From positions 1-64,000 of the forward strand of contig JAFRNC010000003.1 in the NCBI GenBank assembly GCA_017430365.1: a DNA stretch of 64,000 nt, written 5' to 3'. Positions 34,166 to 43,195 of this stretch are shown here, in pieces. The notes under the pieces are model-generated. The model was given only the letters and a program-made list of their open reading frames with translations, was not told the DNA's origin and did not search any database. This DNA comes from Bacteroidales bacterium. Lineage in GTDB: Bacteria; Bacteroidota; Bacteroidia; Bacteroidales; UBA932. Made by a program: the position numbers and the translations under genes. Each line of letters begins with the position of its first letter. Position 1 is the stretch's first letter.

Positions 34166-35346
34166 GCGATTATCGCCGCGGCGAGGGCCTCGAGATTCGG
34201 GAGGTCTTCCACATGCAGGCGGCTGCGTATCGTGACCACGGGTTCCACGATGCGCACCTCTTTCATCGGGTGGAGCATCTCCTTCATCACGCGTGCGGCG
34301 CTGGGAGCCCAGCTGCCGTTCTCAATCAAGCCGACGGTACGCTTCTGATATCCCTTGGCCTGGAGGCGGTAGAGGAAATCGTGCATGGGCGTGAATACCC
34401 CGGCGTCGTAAGAAGAGGCCGCCAGCACCATCTTCCCGTAGCGGAAGGCATCCTCCACGCATTCTGCGATGTCGGAGCGGCAGATGTCGGCGACAGACAC
34501 CTTGGGGCAGCCTTTTTCGCGAAGCATTTCAGCGAAGCGCTCCGCCGCAGCGGCGGTACCGCCATGGATCGAAGCGTATGCCACGAAGACGCCCTCGGTT
34601 TCGACACCGTAGCTGCTCCAGGTCTGGTAAAGGTCCAGGTGATATCCGAGATTCTCGTTGAGAACCGGTCCGTGGAGCGGGCAGATCATAGCGATATCGC
34701 ATCCGGAGAGTTTCTTAAGCAGGTTCTGCACCTGCACGCCGTACTTACCGCAGATGTTGAAGTAGTAGCGGCGGGCTTCGCAGGCCCAGTCGTCATCTTC
34801 CGAGACCATGAAGCCGGTGTGGGACATGGCGCCGAAACGGCCGAACGCGTCGGCGGAGAAGAGGAGCTTTTCGGAAGCCTCGTACGAAACCATAACTTCC
34901 GGCCAGTGGACCATGGGAGCCATGGTGAAACGGAGTGTATGGGCTCCGAGGGCAAGGGTATCGCCCTCCTTGACGGCAAGCGTACGGCCCTCGAGGCAGA
35001 TCCCCGGGAAGAACTGGGGCAGCATCTTGAGCGCGGCGGCGGTCGCCACGAGCGTCACTGATGGAAATGTTTCGAGCATCCAGGCGACCAGTGCGGAGTG
35101 GTCCGGCTCCATGTGATGGACTACAAGATAGTCCGGCAAACGACCGTCCAGGGCTTCGTACAGATTTTCCTTCCATTCCTCCCCTTTCCGGGCGTCGGCA
35201 GTGTCCATCACCGCTATTTTTTCGTCGAAAATCAGATAGGAATTATAGGACATTCCTTCCGGGACTGCATACTGGCTCTCAAAGAGGTCGAGATCGGTAT
35301 CATCGACACCTATGAACTTGACTGACGGGGTTATATCTTTGACCAT
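34162..35346 (-). CDS. A-type flavoprotein (FprA/flavodiiron family)
   Basis: From the ATG at 35346 the 394-residue product has an N-terminal metallo-beta-lactamase-like diiron domain (HHMEPDHSALV, with later ligands in MVHWPEVM, SADAFGRFG and CPLHGPVL). A C-terminal flavodoxin domain follows (YASIHGGTAAAAERFAEML, ASSYDAGVFTPMHDFLYRL). Such enzymes reduce oxygen or nitric oxide in anaerobes. A much longer frame runs upstream but has no coding character. A divergent promoter at 35372-35389 fits the 35346 start. The first ligand region reads HHMEPDHS, close to the usual HxExDH pattern. Confidence 0.9.
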   Translation of the reverse strand: MVKDITPSVKFIGVDDTDLDLFESQYAVPEGMSYNSYLIFDEKIAVMDTADARKGEEWKENLYEALDGRLPDYLVVHHMEPDHSALVAWMLETFPSVTLVATAAALKMLPQFFPGICLEGRTLAVKEGDTLALGAHTLRFTMAPMVHWPEVMVSYEASEKLLFSADAFGRFGAMSHTGFMVSEDDDWACEARRYYFNICGKYGVQVQNLLKKLSGCDIAMICPLHGPVLNENLGYHLDLYQTWSSYGVETEGVFVAYASIHGGTAAAAERFAEMLREKGCPKVSVADICRSDIAECVEDAFRYGKMVLAASSYDAGVFTPMHDFLYRLQAKGYQKRTVGLIENGSWAPSAARVMKEMLHPMKEVRIVEPVVTIRSRLHVEDLPNLEALAAAIIA

Positions 35347-35371
35347 GATTAACTTTTTAGGGATTGCTCGG

Positions 35372-35389
35372 CAAAAATACGTATTTTTG
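35372..35389. promoter_or_regulatory. Perfect 18-bp palindrome giving two opposed -7 boxes
   Basis: CAAAAATACGTATTTTTG reads the same on both strands. TATTTTTG occurs at 35382-35389 (plus) and 35379-35372 (minus), each matching TAnnTTTG. The predicted starts serve the M3 peptidase at 35435 and the flavoprotein at 35346. The two polymerases would compete for the same DNA. Confidence 0.6.
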
Positions 35390-35434
35390 TAGAATATTGG
35401 AATACTGACAAACGAATAATAACCTGTATAACCT

Positions 35435-37453
35435 ATGAAACGTTTATTTGCAATCGCCCTAGCAATCCTAGCAATGACAGCTTGCACAAAAGACCGCACG
35501 AACCCGTTCCTGACGGAATGGGACACCCCTTTCGGAATACCTCCGTTCGGACAGATCGAGGAATCCGATTTCATCCCCGCCATCCAGGAAGGAATCAGGC
35601 AGCACGACGCCGAACTGGAAGCCATCATCAACAATACCGAAGACCCCACCTTCGACAATGTCATCGGAGCATATGACCTCTCCGGCGACCTGCTCGGAAA
35701 GGTTTCCGGCGTCCTCTTCAACATAGCCGAAACCGACATCACCCCCGGCCTCGAGAAGATCGTGGAGGAAGCCACCACCCTCATCTCCGAGCATGAGAAC
35801 GACATCATATTCAACAAAGCCCTCTTCGCCAAGGTCGAGGCCATCAACAATCAGAAAGCTTCGCTCGGCCTCTCCCGCGAGCAGGAGATGGTGCTCGACA
35901 AGGTATACCGCTCCTTCGCCGACAACGGTATCGCCCTCGACGAGGCCGGCCAGGCCCGCATGAAGGAGATCAACACCGAACTCTCCACCCTGAGCAACCG
36001 CTTCGGCAACTTCCTGCTCAAGGAGAACAACGCCTTCAAGGCCAAATTCGGAATCTCGGTCTCCGAATATACCGACGCCATGACAACCGAGGAGAACCGC
36101 GCCCGCCGCGAGGAGATGTTCCGCGCCTACTCCAACCGCGGCAACAACGGAGGTGAGACCGACACCAAGGAGATCATCCTCAACATCCTCAAACTGAAGG
36201 AAGAGAAAGCGAAGCTCCTGGGCTATGAGAACCCCGCCGCCCACATCCTCAGCGACAAGATGGCCAAGACTCCCGAGGCCGTGGACGCCTTCCTTGCCAA
36301 CATCTTCAAGTATGCCGTAGCCCGCGCCAAGGAAGAGGTCGTGGATATGCAGAAGGTGATGGACGAGGACATCAAGGCCGGCAAGGTCGAGAGCGGTGCC
36401 ACCATCAAGCCCTGGGACTGGTTCTACTATGCCGAGAAGGTCCGCAAGGCCAAATACGACCTCGACGAGGAGATCACCAAGCCCTACTTCAAGATGGAGA
36501 ATGTCCGTGAAGGCGTCTTCAACAACGCTTCCAGACTTTACGGCCTCAATTTCAAGAAGATCGAGAACGCTCCCGTCTACAATCCCGACGTGGAGGCGTT
36601 CGAGGTGACCGATTCCGACGGTTCGCTCATCGGCGTCCTCACCACCGACTACTTCCCCCGCGAGAGCAAGCGCGGCGGCGCATGGATGAACAATATCCGT
36701 GAGCAATATGTCACCGCCGACGGGAAGATGGTCCGTCCGATCATCGTCAACGTTGGCAACTTCAACAAGCCTACCGCCGACACCCCGTCGCTCCTGAGCC
36801 TCGACAATGTCGAAACCATGTTCCACGAATTCGGCCACGCCCTCCACGGACTGCTCAGCCAGTGCCGCTACCGCACCGTGAGCGGTACCGCCGTCGCACG
36901 CGACTTCGTCGAGCTGCCTTCGCAGATCAACGAGAACTGGGCATTCCAGAAAGAGGTGCTCGCCGGTTATGCCAAGCATTACCAGACCGGAGAGGTGATT
37001 CCCGACGAACTTGTCGAAAAGATCATCGCCGCCGGCAACTTCAACCAGGGATTCATGACCACCGAACTCTGCGCGGCATCTATCCTCGACATGAAGTGGC
37101 ATGAACTCTCATCCGTCGAGGGCATCGATATCGAAGCTTTCGAGAAGCAGGCCTGCGAGGAGATGGGTCTGATCGACGAGATCATCCCCCGCTACCGCAC
37201 CACCTACTTCAACCATATCTTCAACAGCGGCTACAGCGCCGGCTACTACAGTTATCTCTGGGCCGAGGTCCTCGACAAGGACGCCTTCGAGCTCTTCATG
37301 CAGAAAGGAATCTTCGACCCCGCCACGGCAAGGAGCTTCCGCCAGAACATCCTCGAAAGGGGCGGCAGCGAAGAACCCATGACCCTCTACAAGAACTTCC
37401 GCGGTGCAGAGCCGGATCCCGACGCCCTGCTCCGCGCCCGCGGCCTGAAATAA
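35435..37453 (+). CDS. M3-family metallopeptidase lipoprotein (Dcp-like)
   Basis: The 672-residue product has a lipoprotein signal with lipobox MTACT. Its M3 catalytic motif is HEFGHALHG at 464-472, with the downstream glutamate expected some 25 residues later (RDFVELPSQINENW). Length and the final GRSF-free SFRQNILERGGSEEPM block fit oligopeptidase A or peptidyl-dipeptidase Dcp. As an exported lipoprotein it would cut short peptides in the periplasm or at the outer membrane. It is followed after 10 bases by a kinase-AAA+ fusion gene, probably on the same transcript. Confidence 0.9.
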   Translation: MKRLFAIALAILAMTACTKDRTNPFLTEWDTPFGIPPFGQIEESDFIPAIQEGIRQHDAELEAIINNTEDPTFDNVIGAYDLSGDLLGKVSGVLFNIAETDITPGLEKIVEEATTLISEHENDIIFNKALFAKVEAINNQKASLGLSREQEMVLDKVYRSFADNGIALDEAGQARMKEINTELSTLSNRFGNFLLKENNAFKAKFGISVSEYTDAMTTEENRARREEMFRAYSNRGNNGGETDTKEIILNILKLKEEKAKLLGYENPAAHILSDKMAKTPEAVDAFLANIFKYAVARAKEEVVDMQKVMDEDIKAGKVESGATIKPWDWFYYAEKVRKAKYDLDEEITKPYFKMENVREGVFNNASRLYGLNFKKIENAPVYNPDVEAFEVTDSDGSLIGVLTTDYFPRESKRGGAWMNNIREQYVTADGKMVRPIIVNVGNFNKPTADTPSLLSLDNVETMFHEFGHALHGLLSQCRYRTVSGTAVARDFVELPSQINENWAFQKEVLAGYAKHYQTGEVIPDELVEKIIAAGNFNQGFMTTELCAASILDMKWHELSSVEGIDIEAFEKQACEEMGLIDEIIPRYRTTYFNHIFNSGYSAGYYSYLWAEVLDKDAFELFMQKGIFDPATARSFRQNILERGGSEEPMTLYKNFRGAEPDPDALLRARGLK

Positions 37454-37463
37454 CGACGCCGTC

Positions 37464-39218
37464 ATGAAACGGCTCAGCAACGGCACCCCGGTCGGTCCAT
37501 ACCGCATCCAGCGGTTCATCAAGGACGGTGTCTTCAACAGCAATTACGTTGTTGAAGACGGGAAGGACGGACTGTTCTTCCTGAAACTCTTCGACACCAG
37601 GGCCATCCCCGAAGAGTGGCTCGACCGGGGAGTCGTTCGCGAGATCGCGATCAGCCGCGACCTGAAAAACGCCAACGTCATATCTTACATCACGGACGGG
37701 ACGCTTGTCGTCGACGGGACTGAATACCCCTATCTGGTCATGCAGTTCTACCACGGCATGCTCCTGTCTGAAGTCCTGAATGCCGGACGGCAGTTCACTC
37801 AGGACGAAGTCCGGAATATCGCATGCTTCATACTCGAAGGCCTGGCGTATCTCCGGAGCGAGGGGCTGAACCACAACGACATCACCCCGCGCAACATCCT
37901 GCTGAATGCGAAGGACGGCAAACTGACGCCCAAGATAATCGATCTCGGGCATGCCAGTCCCGACATACGCGACGGAAATCCCCCATTCCCGATGAAGGAC
38001 CTGAACCTGCTGTATACTGCTCCGGAGGCCTTGGAGGGGATTTTCACGGATGCCAGCGACGCATTTTCAGTGGCGGCGCTGCTCTTCAAACTGATCAGCG
38101 GCCGGGAGCCCTGGGAGACCCACCTGGGCGAAGATGAAACTTTCGAAGAGCACCTGAACCGGATGAGAGAGGCGAGGCGGCGCGAACCGATATGGCCGGC
38201 CGCCCTGCACGCATGCGACCGGGTCTTGCAGAATATCGTGTTCCAGGGCCTCCGCCAGAATCCCACGAACCGTCTTTCCACCGCGCGGATGCTCGAGATG
38301 CTGACGGGCGGAGGTTCAAGTACCCGGCAGCGTACCGACAGCCCCGCCAAAACCGCGAAACCCGACAAACAGGCATCGCCTTCCGGGCTCAAAGCCGTCA
38401 CAGACAGCACCGAATTGAAAAAGACGATGCAGCGGCAGAGGGCAAGCGGAGGTTTCGCCGACGTAGCCGGGCTGGACAACCTGAAGAAGATGCTTACCGA
38501 ACGCGTGATATGGGTCCTGCGAGACAGGGAGAAAGCCGCAAGATACAAACTGGTCCCTCCCAACGGGATGCTGCTCTACGGCCCCCCGGGCTGCGGCAAG
38601 ACCTATTTCGCAGAGAAATTCGCCGAGGAATCACGGTTCAATTACATGATAGTCAACGGCTCCGACCTCGGCAGCACCTACATCCACGGGACACAGGGCA
38701 AAATTGCGGCCCTGTTCCAGGAGGCCGCGGCCAAGGCGCCCACGGTGCTTTGCTTCGACGAGTTCGATTCATTCGTCCCGGCCCGTGGAAGCGAAGCCGC
38801 ACGGCACCGTCCGGAAGAAGTCAACGAGTTCCTCTCGCAGCTGAACAACTGCGCCCGCAGGGGCATTTTCGTCATCGGTACCACGAACAGGATGGACATG
38901 ATCGACCCGGCCATACTCCGCAAGGGACGTCTCGACCTGCAGGTGGAGATTCCGGCGCCTGACCAGGAAACACGCCGGCTGATGTTCGTCCATCACCTGA
39001 AGGGCCGGCCCCTGGCCGACGATATCGACATGGAACGGCTTGCCGCCCTCACCGACGGCTACTCTTCATCCGACATAGCCTTCATCGCCAACGATGCGGC
39101 CCTTATGGCTGCACTGGCCGACGAGAATATAGCCCAGCGGCATCTGGAGGATTCCATCCGCTGCAATCCTTCGTCACTGGGCAGGAAAACCGCGCGGAAT
39201 CCTATCGGTTATAAATAA
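37464..39218 (+). CDS. Protein kinase-like and AAA+ ATPase fusion
   Basis: The 584-residue product begins with a eukaryotic-type kinase domain at about 10-285. A lysine lies in LFFLKLFD, the catalytic loop HNDITPRNIL has D139, and the metal-binding motif is DLG at 160-162 instead of DFG. A linker follows to about 330. The C-terminal half is a Cdc48/FtsH-like AAA+ domain: GPPGCGKT at 373-380, VLCFDEFDS at 428-436, and a sensor block NRMDMIDPAILRKGRLD. The key acids are present, so both parts may be active. It overlaps the convergent peptidase gene by 17 bases. The substrate of either part is unknown. Confidence 0.85.
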   Translation: MKRLSNGTPVGPYRIQRFIKDGVFNSNYVVEDGKDGLFFLKLFDTRAIPEEWLDRGVVREIAISRDLKNANVISYITDGTLVVDGTEYPYLVMQFYHGMLLSEVLNAGRQFTQDEVRNIACFILEGLAYLRSEGLNHNDITPRNILLNAKDGKLTPKIIDLGHASPDIRDGNPPFPMKDLNLLYTAPEALEGIFTDASDAFSVAALLFKLISGREPWETHLGEDETFEEHLNRMREARRREPIWPAALHACDRVLQNIVFQGLRQNPTNRLSTARMLEMLTGGGSSTRQRTDSPAKTAKPDKQASPSGLKAVTDSTELKKTMQRQRASGGFADVAGLDNLKKMLTERVIWVLRDREKAARYKLVPPNGMLLYGPPGCGKTYFAEKFAEESRFNYMIVNGSDLGSTYIHGTQGKIAALFQEAAAKAPTVLCFDEFDSFVPARGSEAARHRPEEVNEFLSQLNNCARRGIFVIGTTNRMDMIDPAILRKGRLDLQVEIPAPDQETRRLMFVHHLKGRPLADDIDMERLAALTDGYSSSDIAFIANDAALMAALADENIAQRHLEDSIRCNPSSLGRKTARNPIGYK

Positions 39219-41241
39219 TCTTTTCCACCGCGGCAAGTATCGGATCGATGCTGATCGGCGAGCCGACGGCACCCTTCATCCATGCCTGTGGAGTCAGGCG
39301 GCCCTGCCGGTAGATGCGCTGAAGTTCTGCCGCAAAGGCTGCGTCGCTGCCGCATTTCGCAAGATGCTCTTCCAGCTGATAGTGTATGATGTGTCCGATC
39401 GGATAATTCGGCAGATACATCGGATAGTCAAGCATGTGGGAATAGATGGCCAGCAGCGGTGAATCGTGTGTGCCGAGCACCGGCTCATAATACTTGTTCC
39501 ACACTCCCCTGGCAATCGATAGCACGGCGTCGCGGAGCCCGGATGCCGTGGCGTCCGGATGGGCATAGAGCCAGCGCCACGTATACATGTCCACCAGGCT
39601 CACACCCATTATTTCATACATGTTCCAGAAAATGTCGAGGGTTGCGTCGGCATCCATGGTCTGGCGGCCGTAACCCAGCAGCTGCAGGTCGCGCACCTGG
39701 AACAGGAAGGCCATGGCTTCGGTAGTGGCGGTATTGGGCACTCCCGCCAGGGTATAGTGGTCGATGTGATAGAGGTCGGTCACCTGTTCTACGTTGTGTC
39801 CGAATTCGTGTACGGCGATGTTATAGCCCTTGTAGTCCATGCCGCCTTCCCCTATCCGGGTGCGCAGGCGGGCGGGTTCGGTGCGCCCCACGCATTCCCA
39901 TGCATGGCCCGAGCCGCGGGCACCCTCGACCACTATGTGGTCGGCGAGGAACTGTGCCTCATCGGCCGCAAAGCCCAGATTACGGAGCTGGCGGGGCATG
40001 TCGCGGTGGAAGGCCTCCGCATCGGGATAGCGTTTCCTGGTCTCCGCCGTGAGCTTGTCTTCAGGAATGACGGAACGGCTCTTGAAACCGTCGTACCAGA
40101 TGTCGTATGGCCTGAGTTCGCGGCCGAGTCGCTGTCCTATCATCTCCCCCACCTTCTTGACCTGGTCCGAGGTAAGGAAGCGGACGAAGAGATCCTCGAC
40201 CTCCGTGTCCGTCATCTCTATGCTCCCCTCGAAATTGCGCGCGATGGCTGTCGGCATGGCCGGGCACCATTTGTCGAGTTCCTGGAACGTATGGAACTGA
40301 TTGAGTATATGTCCGTAGCGCACATCTCCCTCCGAGGGCAGAGATACCTCCTTGCCGTCTTTCCATACCCGGTTGGAGAACGGGGCCCAGTCATATTCCG
40401 GATTGTTGACCACTGCGGCAGGGATTTCCTGCGTGACGATGCGTTCCATCACCTTGTAGATCATCTCCTGTTTCTCGCGGGCATGCGGGACGTCGGCATA
40501 GTCCGACTTGAGTTCGTCGCGCAGATTCCAGTGCGAAAGCAGCGACATATCCTCAGGGAAAATCTTCTCCCCCCCTTCGGTGAGGAGATGGCCCATCTTG
40601 ATGTTGTAAACGTCGACATAGCCTTCAGCGGCGCTGCGCGCCACGGTTACCGCCTGGCTGACCGATGCCGGCACCCGCTCGGTAAAGCGGTCGCCCATCC
40701 TCGCGTATGCCCACTGGAGGCGGTCCCATCCTCCGCCAAGGGAGTTCTTCTCCTCCAGGGTATAGTGGGGGAAATTGAGTATGGTTATGAAGGCCACCTT
40801 GTTCTCGAACATGTCGTCGGAAAAATGGGCGTATGCGTCATGGCTGCTGAAAAGGTAATCGATATCGCCCGGCTCTCCCTCGGCCAGGACGGTGGGACGT
40901 CCCAGTTCTATGGTAAGCTGGTTTGCCTGCGTGGCGAATATCTCCATGGCACGTGACAGTTTTCCGAAAAGGACCTCGCGATCCGCGGGACTGGTGGCGA
41001 GCCACTGTTTCACGAAAGCCTCGAAATCGGCCTGCGTTCCGTCTTCGGGCCGCCAGAGGGCCGCGCACTGGTCGACACCCCGCTGCATGCGGTCGAGATC
41101 GGTTTTCTGGTTCAGGCCCGGAATGTCACCGGAAGCGGCAGCGGATGAGAGGTCGTAGCCGACCCGGGCCGGAGTCTGCTGCCTGGTTGAACAACTCATT
41201 ATCATGGCCAGTAAGGACAAACATACAAGGATACGCTTCAT
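39202..41241 (-). CDS. HEFGH-type metallopeptidase lipoprotein
   Basis: From the ATG at 41241 the 679-residue product has a lipoprotein signal with lipobox IMSCS. The zinc-binding motif HEFGHNVEQ and a downstream TTEAMAFLFQV provide the usual gluzincin ligands. The overall sequence is not a plain M3 enzyme, and I cannot name its family. The longer frame upstream is not used, since a -7 box at 41272-41265 starts the transcript about 17 bases before 41241. It probably acts on peptides or peptidoglycan outside the cytoplasm. Confidence 0.75.
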   Translation of the reverse strand: MKRILVCLSLLAMIMSCSTRQQTPARVGYDLSSAAASGDIPGLNQKTDLDRMQRGVDQCAALWRPEDGTQADFEAFVKQWLATSPADREVLFGKLSRAMEIFATQANQLTIELGRPTVLAEGEPGDIDYLFSSHDAYAHFSDDMFENKVAFITILNFPHYTLEEKNSLGGGWDRLQWAYARMGDRFTERVPASVSQAVTVARSAAEGYVDVYNIKMGHLLTEGGEKIFPEDMSLLSHWNLRDELKSDYADVPHAREKQEMIYKVMERIVTQEIPAAVVNNPEYDWAPFSNRVWKDGKEVSLPSEGDVRYGHILNQFHTFQELDKWCPAMPTAIARNFEGSIEMTDTEVEDLFVRFLTSDQVKKVGEMIGQRLGRELRPYDIWYDGFKSRSVIPEDKLTAETRKRYPDAEAFHRDMPRQLRNLGFAADEAQFLADHIVVEGARGSGHAWECVGRTEPARLRTRIGEGGMDYKGYNIAVHEFGHNVEQVTDLYHIDHYTLAGVPNTATTEAMAFLFQVRDLQLLGYGRQTMDADATLDIFWNMYEIMGVSLVDMYTWRWLYAHPDATASGLRDAVLSIARGVWNKYYEPVLGTHDSPLLAIYSHMLDYPMYLPNYPIGHIIHYQLEEHLAKCGSDAAFAAELQRIYRQGRLTPQAWMKGAVGSPISIDPILAAVEKIIYNR

Positions 41242-41264
41242 GTTCGGAAAAAATTGTATTTTTA

Positions 41265-41272
41265 CAAATATA
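41265..41272 (-). promoter_or_regulatory. -7 box of the metallopeptidase gene
   Basis: TATATTTG on the minus strand matches TAnnTTTG and places the start near 41258. Confidence 0.5.
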
Positions 41273-41280
41273 CGCAAAAC

Positions 41281-41751
41281 ATGACAGAGAAAGAACAGAA
41301 ATACGCGGAGCTTCTGCAGGAGGTGGAAGCCCTTACCGACGGTGAAAGCGACGAAATCGCCAATATGGCCAACATCTCGGCCGCAATCCATGCCAAATTC
41401 GGATTCCACTGGGTGGGATTCTACCGCGTATGCGGAGAAGAACTTGTCCTCGGTCCGTTCCAGGGCCCCGTGGCCTGCACGCGCATCCGCTACGGCCGGG
41501 GAGTGTGCGGCACGGCGTGGAAAGAGATGCGCACGCTCATAGTACCCGATGTGGAACAGTTCCCGGGCCATATAGCATGCAGCGCTCTCTCGCGGAGCGA
41601 AATAGTGGTTCCTATAATCCGCGAAGGCGCAATGGTGGCGGAATTAGACATCGACAGCGCCGAACTCAATACGTTCGACGCTGTCGATGAAAGCTGGCTG
41701 ACGCGCCTGATTACAGGTAAATGGCAGTCATGTCGCCCGGATAAACGTTGA
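41281..41751 (+). CDS. msrC: Free methionine-(R)-sulfoxide reductase (GAF domain)
   Basis: The 156-residue product is a single GAF domain. Cysteines C66 (ACTRIRYG), C76 (GVCGTA) and C100 (HIACSALS) stand 10 and 24 residues apart, the same spacing as the three redox cysteines of E. coli fRMsr. The SRSEIVVPI block is also conserved. The enzyme reduces free methionine-R-sulfoxide in the cytoplasm with thioredoxin. The 3' end overlaps the convergent lipoprotein gene by 41 bases, so the last 14 residues may be unusual for the family. Confidence 0.9.
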   Translation: MTEKEQKYAELLQEVEALTDGESDEIANMANISAAIHAKFGFHWVGFYRVCGEELVLGPFQGPVACTRIRYGRGVCGTAWKEMRTLIVPDVEQFPGHIACSALSRSEIVVPIIREGAMVAELDIDSAELNTFDAVDESWLTRLITGKWQSCRPDKR

Positions 41752-42088
41752 CACGTTTATCCAGAATGACTCTTCCCTTGTACCTGACGGTAACGTGGTG
41801 TCTTCCAGGCCTGACGACAATCGCGTTGTTGTTAGTCTTCCTATAGTACCGGCTTGACCGGAAACTGCTGTTCCTTACAGTCTTGACACGATAATACATA
41901 TTGTCGACCGCCACTTCGATTGTCCGGGAACTGTTGGACATGAAAACCAGGGCCGCATCCTGGAATACCGGATACGTGGAGTGGGAATAGGGCCGGTTTC
42001 CGTAATCGTACTGGGAATGGTAACGATAACCGAGACCGCAGCCGGAAACCAGCAGGATGACGGAAAGGAGGATCAGAATTCTTTTCAT
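41711..42088 (-). CDS. Small lipoprotein
   Basis: From the ATG at 42088 the 125-residue product has a lipoprotein signal with lipobox VSGCG. The mature part is tyrosine- and arginine-rich and beta-strand-like (RHHVTVRYKGRVILDKRVNV), similar to small envelope proteins of unknown function. An ATG three codons upstream is also possible. It overlaps the 3' end of msrC on the other strand and lies 27 bases after the sugar kinase-like gene on its own strand. Confidence 0.7.
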   Translation of the reverse strand: MKRILILLSVILLVSGCGLGYRYHSQYDYGNRPYSHSTYPVFQDAALVFMSNSSRTIEVAVDNMYYRVKTVRNSSFRSSRYYRKTNNNAIVVRPGRHHVTVRYKGRVILDKRVNVYPGDMTAIYL

Positions 42089-42115
42089 GGTCGTCATTTT
42101 GATATGTTAAACTTC

Positions 42116-43195
42116 CTATTGCAAAGATAAGGCCATTTCATCCATCTTTGCGCGTGCGGAGAGGAACAATTTCCACTGTGCCCTCGTCCTGACCAGATTG
42201 TGCTCCGGATATTTGATCTTGTAGTAAGTATCTCCGTTAATGTAGTCGGCCAGGAAGCGTACCGCCTGCATATAGGGGAACAGCGTCGCCGCAAAGGGAA
42301 GGTTCTCCCTCTCCACGGGCGTGAGGAATTCGCCTGCGGTCGAGATGTATCCCTTCGCGAAAGCGTTGAATATCTCCATGTTGAAGTTCACATTGTCCAG
42401 GTCCGGATCGTCTTCCGCGCCCGTGTTGGCCGCGGTACGCAGGAAATCGCCGAAATCGGAGAACACGAACGAGGGCATGACAGTGTCGAGGTCTATGACG
42501 CAGAGGATATTCCCCTCGCGGTCGAAGAGCATGTTGTTGACCTTCGTGTCGCAGTGGCAGATACGCTTGGGCAGTATGCCCTCACGGTGCATCCTCTCAG
42601 CCTTGCACATCTCCTCCTCGTATTTGAATACCTCGTCCACTATGGCACGGACTTCCGGATCGGCCATGCGCCCGGCCGCATCGGCAGCCACCGCCTCGCG
42701 CAGCTGACGCGCCCTGAGCTCCATGTTGTGGAAATCCGGTATAGTCTCGCCCAGTTTGTCGGGAATGTCGGCCAGCATGGCCTCGAAACGGCCGAATGCC
42801 ACGCCGGCGTAACCGGCATATTCGGGGGTAACGGCTTCGTAAGTGATGGCGTCGCGGATGAAAACCGAGACCCTCCACCACTCCTTGCCGTCGGTCCAGT
42901 AACTCTTGCCGCTCTCCTTTTCCGGAAGGAAACGGAGTACCTTGCGGTCGATATCCGTCTCGCCAGCCGCTTCCAGTTTGCCGCGGATATGGCGGGTGAC
43001 GCAGTCGATGTTGTGCTGCAGCAGGTCCACGTCGCGGAAAATCGACTGGTTGATGCGTTGCAGGACATAATTGTCAGGTCCGTCGGTGACGACCAGGAAA
43101 GTGTCGTTGATCAGCCCGTTGCCGAGCGGACGTATTTCGGTGATGTTGCCGGCGATTTCGAAGCGGCCGGCTATCATCTTCAGTTTCTCATCCAT
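42116..43195 (-). CDS. APH-fold sugar kinase-like protein (NahK-like)
   Basis: The 359-residue product has an aminoglycoside phosphotransferase/choline-kinase fold. The N-terminal lobe is GLINDTFLV...YVLQRIN, the catalytic loop ICHCDTKVNNMLFD and the metal-binding aspartate CVIDLDTVMP. The sequence resembles N-acetylhexosamine 1-kinases, which phosphorylate GalNAc or GlcNAc. Its start shares bases with the stop of the GH109-type gene (TAATG), so the two are coupled. This supports a role on N-acetylgalactosamine freed by that glycosidase, though the kinase specificity is inference. Confidence 0.75.
   Translation of the reverse strand: MDEKLKMIAGRFEIAGNITEIRPLGNGLINDTFLVVTDGPDNYVLQRINQSIFRDVDLLQHNIDCVTRHIRGKLEAAGETDIDRKVLRFLPEKESGKSYWTDGKEWWRVSVFIRDAITYEAVTPEYAGYAGVAFGRFEAMLADIPDKLGETIPDFHNMELRARQLREAVAADAAGRMADPEVRAIVDEVFKYEEEMCKAERMHREGILPKRICHCDTKVNNMLFDREGNILCVIDLDTVMPSFVFSDFGDFLRTAANTGAEDDPDLDNVNFNMEIFNAFAKGYISTAGEFLTPVERENLPFAATLFPYMQAVRFLADYINGDTYYKIKYPEHNLVRTRAQWKLFLSARAKMDEMALSLQ

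Noticed and set aside
34162..35850. A 562-codon form of the flavoprotein
   Set aside because: The first 168 codons run across the divergent promoter and the start of the M3 peptidase gene. The family's normal start is at 35346.
39202..41571. A 789-codon form of the HEFGH peptidase
   Set aside because: The added N-terminus lies on the opposite strand of msrC and upstream of the -7 box; the lipoprotein signal begins at 41241.
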